DNA of 64,000 nucleotides from Sphaerolaimus hirsutus. Taxonomy: Eukaryota; Nematoda; Chromadorea; Monhysterida; Sphaerolaimidae. Positions within the stretch are counted from its first letter, which is position 1. The number at the start of each line of letters is the position of its first letter. Both the position numbers and the translations under genes were made by a program. Below, one piece after another: positions 57,129-64,000 of this stretch. The DNA is taken from assembly GCA_964036195.1 (NCBI GenBank), contig OZ038460.1, positions 19,741,526 to 19,805,525 of the forward strand. Direction: 5' to 3'. The notes beneath the pieces are model-generated. The model ran no database searches, had not been told where the DNA came from, and worked only from the letters and a program-made list of their open reading frames with translations.

Positions 57129-58418
57129 TACCGTATTTCCTCGAAATACCCCCGGGGGGTGATTGGTTCATAGTGGTCCCGAGAGGGGGGGGGGGGTTAA
57201 ACGAGGGGGGAGGGTATTTCGAGGGGGGGGGGTTATTATTTCGCCAGAAATTTTTTCAAATCCTAGTACAAAATCGTCGTTTGTGATGTACACTGGGGAG
57301 AAAAATGCATCAATAACTGACATGTTTAGACTCCTGTAGACTAATAGTACTATGTAGATAGTATAAACACTGTTCTAACGTGATTACGACATTGTTTTAA
57401 CATGTGTTCTGCACTACGCAGAACACAAACTGCAGTATTTGTTATGTACGTTCTCTTTACACTCAATCTGGGGGGGGGGGTATTTCGAGGGGGGTGATTG
57501 TTTCATAGTGGTCTCGAGCATGGTTGGTTTTAGTAAAATTCTTTTTACTAAAATTGTATTTTATTTTTATTAAAAATGTATTTTATTTTTATTTTATTCA
57601 TGTTTCAGTTTATTTTATTTTATTTTATTCTGAAATGTCATTAATAAAATAAAATGAAACCATTTTACAAAAATTTTACAAATATTTTACAAAAATTTTA
57701 CAAAAAAATCCGAATCTTGGATGCAAGGAAGTAAAACAACGTGCACGCTAGAAGCATGCAGATGAATACAAAAAAATCTCAATGCAGACTTTTGACACGG
57801 GTTGCGACAACGGTATCTTGAATTTTGACTGTCACAGGGGCCGGATAGATAGGTAGCTAATTGCTCCTACTGAGGGAAAGATGACTAAAATTTTGTTATT
57901 TTTCGGGGAGGGGAGTTGGGGGGGGGGGCTTGCGGGGTTCAGTATATAGGCTTTTCAAGGTATGGAACAAAGAAAATGGTCAAAAATTCACATAAATTAG
58001 TGATTTTTTAGGGTGAAAATATATAAAAAGATGTGAAAATTTGCAATTTTGAGCAACAATATTTTTCAGTCACAACAATGAAAGCCACAACAAGGCACCA
58101 GTTCTGCAAATTAGCAGCTAGAATCTTATAGAAAACTTTTTATAGAATTTTACAGACACTCAAGTTTTTGTAAAATTTTACTAAAATTGTACAAAAATTC
58201 GAATTTTTGTACAATTTTGCTAAAATTTTACTAAAATTCGAATTTTAGTAAAATTGTATTTTTATTTTATTAATTTTCCATTTTATTTTATTTTATTTTA
58301 TTCTTCGATTTTCCATTTTATTTTTATTTTATTTTTATTTTTTTCTGAGATTTTGCCAACCCTGGTCTCGAGAGGGGGGGGGGGTATTTCGAGGGGGGTA
58401 TTTCGAGGAAATACGGTA
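57129..58418. mobile_element. TACCGTATTTCC MITE split by insertion
   Basis: TACCGTATTTCCTCGAAATA at the left and TTTCGAGGAAATACGGTA at 58401-58418. The right half of the element is interrupted at GTCTCGAG by the element 57519-58364. Confidence 0.92.
57519..58364. mobile_element. hAT-like MITE, CAGGGTTGG ends
   Basis: Ends CATGGTTGGTTTTAG and, reversed, CAGGGTTGGCAAAATC, flanked by the exact 8-bp duplication GTCTCGAG (57511-57518 and 58365-58372). Interior is TTTTATTTTATTTTT and AAAATTTTAC arrays plus the G-run repeat. A sister copy is at 61021-62147. Confidence 0.93.
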
Positions 58419-58867
58419 TTCACATATGAATTGTGAAGATGCATAAGTTCTGGAATTTTTTCTTAACTGCTCTCCACTCAAGTCTGGCAGTCATTATGTC
58501 ATTGCTATGCAGCTACAGGTATTGGGGGAAAATCTGAAATTTTTGTGGAAGATCACCAACACACTCCTCCTGTTTTACCCTTATTTCATATGTTTGCTCT
58601 TTCTGTTGCATTGACCATGTATTTTTACAATACCTTACTCTTTAGTACCTATTACTGTTCAAATTGGTAAAAGAAATTTAGACTTGCTTTCTTCAAATAC
58701 CACTATTTTTACAACTCTGGTGCTAAGTCAATGAAATGTCAACTAGACACCCTCCCAGACAAGTTCAGCATCCACTTGGTTCTTTGATGCCAGATGTTTT
58801 TCCTCCAGCTATGGAGCGGGGGGGGGGGGGATCAAACTTTAGGGATGTACCTCACCCACCCCACTGC
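58419..58867. other. Intergenic, no gene seen
   Basis: AT-rich with a G-run at 58820. No supported exon. Confidence 0.4.
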
Positions 58868-59278
58868 TACCGTATTTCCTCGAAATACCCCCGTCTCGAA
58901 ATACCTCCTCAAAATGGACACTATGAATTTATACACCCCCCCCCCAATTGACTGTAAACAGAACGTACATGACAAAAGCTACTGTTTGTGATACGGACGA
59001 TGCAGAACAGACGTTAAAAACAATGACTGTGTTACGTTAGAACCTGTTTTACACCATCTACATACTTATGTAAGTCTATAGACTCTTATACATGGTGCTT
59101 TTTGTTGCATTTTTCGACGTCAGCGTACGTTACAAACAACATTTTAGTACTGGGGAGTTCAAAAAATTTCTGGCGAAATAATAAGCCCCCTCGAAATACC
59201 CTCCCCCTCGATTGACCCCCCTCAAAATTTTCACTCTGAAACAATCACCCCCTGGGGGTATTTCGGGGAAATACGGTA
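58868..59278. mobile_element. TACCGTATTTCC MITE
   Basis: TACCGTATTTCCTCGAAATA to TTTCGGGGAAATACGGTA, interior like 50990-51241 (AACAGACGTT, TACACCATCTACAT). Confidence 0.9.
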
Positions 59279-60410
59279 TATACAATGTGACAACAAAATC
59301 TTCAAATGAAAATACTTCTCACATGGCTCTCGCTTACAATTTCACTTCACTTTTCACGTGTGTACTTGTATAGCTACTCGCAAGAGGCATTTGTAAGGAA
59401 GGCAGTTGCACTTACCAATGAGCAGATATTCAGCTGACCATCTGACGCCACTAAATCTGCTCCACATCTGACGAGGGGGGTGTCTTTTTGTACGAATGCA
59501 CTCATAAAAACAAACAAACAAACAGACAAATTCTACAATAATTGTAAAACTGTAATGTGATTTTACGTTCACTTTACTTCACTTCTTCTTCAATTCTTCA
59601 CTTTCATTTACGCGTTCAATTTTACAATGAGCACACAATAATACTCAAATACCGCATTGAAAAAATCTATTGGCGTTAAATATCAGAAAATATAAAATGT
59701 AACAATTTTGTATATTTATCAATAATTTTTAAGGTTTATCAAGAGAATTTTTTCAACATTTTCTAAAATCATATTAAATCACCCACATTTCCTCAAAGTC
59801 ACCAGAGGTTCCCAATTCACTCCGGGGATGGTCCGGCCGTAAAGTAAACCCGAGCAACAAAAGGGTGCTACTTTAGGCCGGGCATCATTACGGCAGAGTT
59901 GTTAAAAGTACTGAACTTTTTTCAAAGTAAACGTAAACGTAAAGTATTTTATTGCTAGTCTCACCTGAGTACAGAAAACGTAAAGTAACAATTTTCTACT
60001 TTTACGCTGTGTAAAAGGTGAGTAAACGTAAATATCTTTAAATACTCGTTTTCTGTACTTGCGTACTTTCAAAAAGTACGCGAGTAAGTGAGTACCGGTA
60101 TTTTTTCGGGAGGAAACGTAAACGTATTTACGCAGCACTCGACTATACGTAGTTATCGAGTAAACGTAAATACGTTTGTACAAGTATGCATTATTGTACA
60201 ACTATGCATGATTTACTTTACGGCCGAAATCTTGCCATTCACCCCCCCCCCCCCCACTCACCCCCTAGCAGCGCGGTAGCTGAACACAGCGGGCAGCATA
60301 AACCTAGCCCTCCAACCATAATTGCAAAAGTCGCCCGTGCAGCAGTATACGTGCGGCAGGCTGCACAAACCACACCCAGTTTTTCTGGTACGCGTGAACG
60401 TTTTGGCGGC
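59279..60410. other. Intergenic with one CGTAAACGTAAA repeat
   Basis: 59895-60183 is a relative of the 51.6/53.2 kb element, starting GGCAGAGTTGTTAAAAG and carrying AAACGTAAATACGTTTG. A C-run is at 60240. No gene accepted; short open frames on both strands at 60186-60530 fall in GC-richer repeat. Confidence 0.5.
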
Positions 60411-60801
60411 CGGGTGGCAGTCCCAGACCCTGTAAAATGGCCTGGAAAATGTCAATTGGCATGCAAAGTGTTCGTTGAGTGATGGAAAGAGCGCCTGGAG
60501 TTTGGCGCCGAGCGCCAAAAGCACCATGGCGCTTTTCTACTCAGCGCCAAAAACCAATGGCGCCAGAGAAAAATGGCGCCATGGCGCTTTTTGCTTTGGC
60601 GCTAGCGTATAAGTGTGGCGCCGAACGCCAAAATAGCGCTAAGCACCATCCTTTGACGCTGGCGCCAGGCGTCAGCGCCATGGCGCTTTTCTATCACTAG
60701 TGTCGTTTGCCATTTTGCAGGGCATTTTACATGACTTTAGACACATTGCATGCCACTTGACACTTTACAGGTCATTTTACAGGGTTTGGGATTGGCACCA
60801 G
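60411..60801. mobile_element. GGCAGTCCC-family MITE with GCGCC insert
   Basis: CGGGTGGCAGTCCCAGACCC at the left and GGGTTTGGGATTGGCACCAG at the right. A TGGCGCC-type element (about 60478-60708, with AGTGATGGAAAGAGCGCC leader and CTATCACTAGT end) is inserted in its middle. Confidence 0.8.
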
Positions 60802-61020
60802 TGAACTTCCGATGGATGGGTCTCTCGATTGCATGCTCTCCCAATTGTCGCTGCAGCCCGAATGGAAGTAATGTCTATTTCTCCACGTGTAGAAACCCTG
60901 TGATAATTGGGGATAGGGGCAGCGGTTTTGGCAGGGACTTGAATTCTTTTGAAAATGGACTGTTTAAAGAAAACTTGCATGTCACGTTGGCCAACCATTC
61001 ACTTAATTGGAACTCTCACC

Positions 61021-62147
61021 CAGGGTTGGTTTTATAAAAATTCATTTTGGTAAAATTGTATAAAAATTGTATAAAAATTTTATTTTATTTTAATTTTATT
61101 CTTGTTTCATTTTATTTTATTTTATTTTATTCCCAAGTCATTAATAAAATAAAATGACACATTTTACAAAAATTTTACAAAAATTTTACAAAAAATCAGA
61201 AGCATGCATGCAAGGCCAGAAAAATGTTATAATTAGACCTATACATGAAAAACCTGTGACAAATTTTGCCCTTACTTTTCAAAAGTTGCATGCAGTATGT
61301 ATTTATTGTTAGCTAGCTGCAAGTATAAAGTTACAATTATTGATAAGAATGGTTTGCATTTTCAGTAGAAGGACTACTGGAGTGTGCTGGATCATTTGTA
61401 AAATGTCATGCAAAGTGTCAATTGTCATGACAAATGTAAAGTTAAGTAAGTGTCAATTGTCATGACAAATGTAAAGTTAAGTGTCAATTGTCATGCAAAA
61501 TGTCAAGTGTCATGTCAAATTTCAACCAAAGTGGCAATTGTCATGACAAATGCCATGCAAAGTGTAAAGTGTGTATCCAAATCTTGTGTTTTTGTATCCA
61601 TAGTATGTTTTGTATCCAAATCTTATGTTTTTGTATCCAAATGTCCACATAAGATTTGGATTCAACAACAACATAAATTGGATACAAAACATAAGATTTT
61701 GAAATAAAACATAAGATTTTGACACAATTTGCTTGACACTTTCATGAATTGATACTTTCATTTTTATATGTCATGACAATTTACACTTTACATGTCGTGA
61801 CAATTTACACTTTGCTTTACATTTGTCATGACAATTGCCACTTTGCATGACATTTTACATGACATTTGACACTTTGCAAAGCTTGGGACTGCCCCCAGAT
61901 CCATGAATAAACAGGTAGAAACGCAATCAATGAGATAAAATTTTACAAAAAATACGAATTTTTATACAATTTTACAAAAATACAAATTTTTATACAATTT
62001 TACAAAATTTTTACAAAAAATCGAATTTTTATACAATTTTTATTTTTATTCTTAAATTTTCCATTTTATTTTATTTTATTTTATTCTTGAATATTCCATT
62101 TTATTTTTATTTTATTTTTATTTTTTTCTGAGATTTTGCCAACCCTG
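61021..62147. mobile_element. hAT-like MITE, CAGGGTTGG ends, second copy
   Basis: CAGGGTTGGTTTTATAAAAA to TTTTGCCAACCCTG, with the exact 8-bp duplication CTCTCACC (61013-61020 and 62148-62155). A GGCAGTCCC-family MITE ending at 61898, with TGTCAATTGTCATG arms and the GTATCCAAATCTTATG core (61566-61720), is inserted inside. Confidence 0.93.
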
Positions 62148-62161
62148 CTCTCACCTATTTA

Positions 62162-62958
62162 GCAGAGTTGCGAAAGTGTATTTACACTTACCCGAAATAC
62201 CCGGGTAAATGGGTATTTATATTTACACTTACAGTTACACTTTCATAAAATACCCATACACTTTTTTTACACTTTCCTGAGCAAAATACCCGGGTACAGA
62301 AAGTGTATTTTTTTTTCTTCAGATGGCCCTGTTTCATGCATTTGAGAAAGCATAAAATAGAGTCATGTACAAAAAAATAACTGCACGGTGCACACATGCA
62401 GTTATGCATTGAGTGTAGAAAATATGGCAAATGTACAAACTAGCCTTTGATCTCCAACCTTTGATCAGTACTCATGGTATTCTTCAGTTTCATCATACTT
62501 TTGTAAAAAGGACAATATCAATGGAAATTCACCAGCTGGACACAAAGTCAACTGGCTTTTGCATTGACATTTGCTGCGTGTCCAATCTTGCATTTAAGCA
62601 GTGTTTATCACATTGCTTAATCAGTAAATATCAACACTGAAAAAGTGCCATTATTAGTGAACATCATACAACTACAGTATTTGCTACAGTCTGAAATGTT
62701 TCATAAAAGGCAGTAAAATGTGAAATGATGCATAAAAATGACAAATACATTGATCTAAATGTGAAAACAGTGGTGTATTCTAATGCTCAACAGTGAGAGC
62801 TCTTTCTAAAAAAATTTTTTACACTTACACTTTTTTTTACACTTTCCTAGGTATTTTTAAAATACCTTACACTATTGGTATCCATACTCAAAATTTGGAA
62901 AGTGTATTTACACTTACACTTACACTTTCCAAAAATACCGGTATTTTAACAACTCTGC
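62162..62958. mobile_element. GCAGAGTTG element, second copy
   Basis: Flanked by TATTTA on both sides (62156-62161 and 62959-62964). Its interior is collinear with 16221-17013 including the MYKLAFDLQ open frame. It sits directly against the preceding hAT-like element. Confidence 0.92.
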
Positions 62959-63091
62959 TATTTAGAGCTGGAATTGCAATCGTGCAACAACCAGTACTGG
63001 CATCAAATTTAAAGTGTAGTGGACAAAGGGTGTAAACAAAAATTGGAAATTTGTTAACTACTCTAAAAAAATCTCAGAAATTATAAACACC

Positions 63092-63360
63092 TACCGTAAA
63101 TATTTCCTCGAATTACCCCCCCCCCCCTCGAAATACCCCCCTCGAGATACCCCCCTCAAAATGGGCACTATGAATTAATAACCCCCCCCCCCACCGAAAT
63201 ACCCCCCCCCAATTGAGTGTAAAGAGACCGTCAATGACAAAAGCTGCGGTTTATGACCTGGGCAATGCATAACACACGTTAAAAACAATGATTGTGTACT
63301 TTAGAACATGGTTAATACCATCTACACACGTATGTCAGGCGGTAGACTCTTTTACATGGT
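63092..63360. repeat. Partial TACCGTAAATATTTCCTCG element
   Basis: Begins TACCGTAAATATTTCCTCGA and carries the family's C-runs and CAATGACAAAAGCTGCGG core. No matching right end was found. Confidence 0.7.
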
Positions 63361-63369
63361 TGCATTTTT

Positions 63370-63890
63370 CATTTCGGGAAAGACGGGAAATACGGGAAAG
63401 TGTTTTGCTCTTGCCAGAAAGCGGAAAAATATAAAGGCTTGGGAAACAGAAAACGGAACAACATGGAAACAGAAACAATTGCTGAATTTTTTTCAGAAAC
63501 AAAAAAATTTGCTGGGAAAAGAAAAAAAAATATGCAGAAGATATGCAGAAGATTTGAAGATGAGAAAATATGACAGAAATGAGGAAAAATCAGAAATTTT
63601 GCTGGAAGCAGAAAAACTTCATTCAATTGAAAACATGCATGCATGCAACCAGTTTGGCTGAAATAGAAAACAGAAAGTTGAGCCAGAAAATGAGGTGGGA
63701 AAAACAGAAAATTTAGCCAGAAAATTGATAAAAGCAAACAAATCCATAAATTAAGCGAGAAAACGGAAAAAGGCAGAACAACCGAAAAGTTACCTAGCTG
63801 GAAAAGGGAAAATGATCCGGAAAAACAGAAATGGAGAAAAAAATTAACAGCCGGAAAATGGAAACAGAAACGGAAAACGGAAAGTTGAAA
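63370..63890. repeat. Polypurine GGAAAACAGAAA tract
   Basis: Over 500 bases of strongly purine-biased plus strand (CAGAAAACGGAAA, AACAGAAAATTTAGCCAG). It opens with GTTTTGCTCTTGCCAGAAAGCGG, similar to GTTTTGCACTTGCCAGAAAAGGG near 28660 in the giant element. The long minus-strand open frame is a by-product of this bias. Confidence 0.75.
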
Positions 63891-63894
63891 ATGC

Positions 63895-64000
63895 GCAGTC
63901 ACAACGTTCGCACTGACCGCGACGCAATACTCTCCCGCTTTGCAAGCCACAGCCGCCGCCACTGTGCGCTCAGTTCTCAGCCCCGCGTGCCTGGTCGTCT
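63895..64000. other. GC-rich edge, possible exon
   Basis: An abrupt rise in GC content at the window edge, open on both strands (plus TTFALTATQYSPALQ after GCGCAG, or minus VAAAVACKAGEYC). It is like the exon/flank contrast elsewhere in the window but cannot be assigned without the next bases. Confidence 0.3.

Noticed and set aside
63369-63962. 197-residue minus-strand frame rich in Phe and Leu
   Set aside because: Arises from a polypurine tract on the plus strand; composition is Phe/Ser/Leu with no membrane-protein pattern beyond that bias.

Overview
This is a window of an invertebrate animal nuclear genome: AT-rich, genes split by mostly short GT-AG introns, two 200-base assembly gaps (14841-15040, 52983-53182), and a very dense load of small inverted-repeat DNA transposons (MITEs), many nested inside one another. 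Animal affinity rests on a listerin E3 ligase and on secreted PAN/apple plus C-type-lectin domain genes. The phylum cannot be told from the sequence alone.

Layout. 1-11 kb is mostly repeats, including a MITE that holds about 20 copies of a 51-bp satellite, and one exon of an unidentified Ser/Gln-rich protein (3159-3412, minus). 11.3-13.5 kb is the 3' end of the listerin gene (minus), with the C-terminal RING finger intact. 13.5-22.8 kb is again repeat-dominated, with weak exon candidates. At 22.9-23.3 kb lies part of a plus-strand C-type-lectin gene.

The most unusual region is 23.54-40.78 kb. It looks like one intact PIF/Harbinger-type DNA transposon of about 17 kb. A complete seven-exon transposase (37441-39931, plus, 486 residues, DDE triad present) shares a 251-bp divergent promoter with a 31-exon minus-strand gene (37189 to 24911) whose exons join almost perfectly in frame into a protein of about 1,575 residues of no family I recognise. 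A third, plus-strand gene of 201 residues (31904-32948) sits wholly inside intron 9 of that large gene. Matching 13-bp terminal repeats lie at 23545 and 40766, and GTTTAC/GTAAAC motifs are clustered at both ends and scattered through the introns. Known Harbinger elements usually carry a transposase and one small Myb/SANT-like protein, so this cargo is not what I would expect.

From 41 to 51.4 kb are more repeats and a plus-strand secreted-protein gene with a PAN - C-type lectin - PAN layout (47118-51383). One of its introns (47159-47365) is coextensive with a MITE whose own ends supply both splice sites, a candidate introner. From 51.5 kb to the end are repeats, a small minus-strand Cys-containing gene with an apparent frameshift (54778-56413), several MITEs with clear target-site duplications, and a GC-rich stretch at the right edge that may be an exon.

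All exon joins were made by eye from splice dinucleotides and reading phase. No alignment or database search was run.
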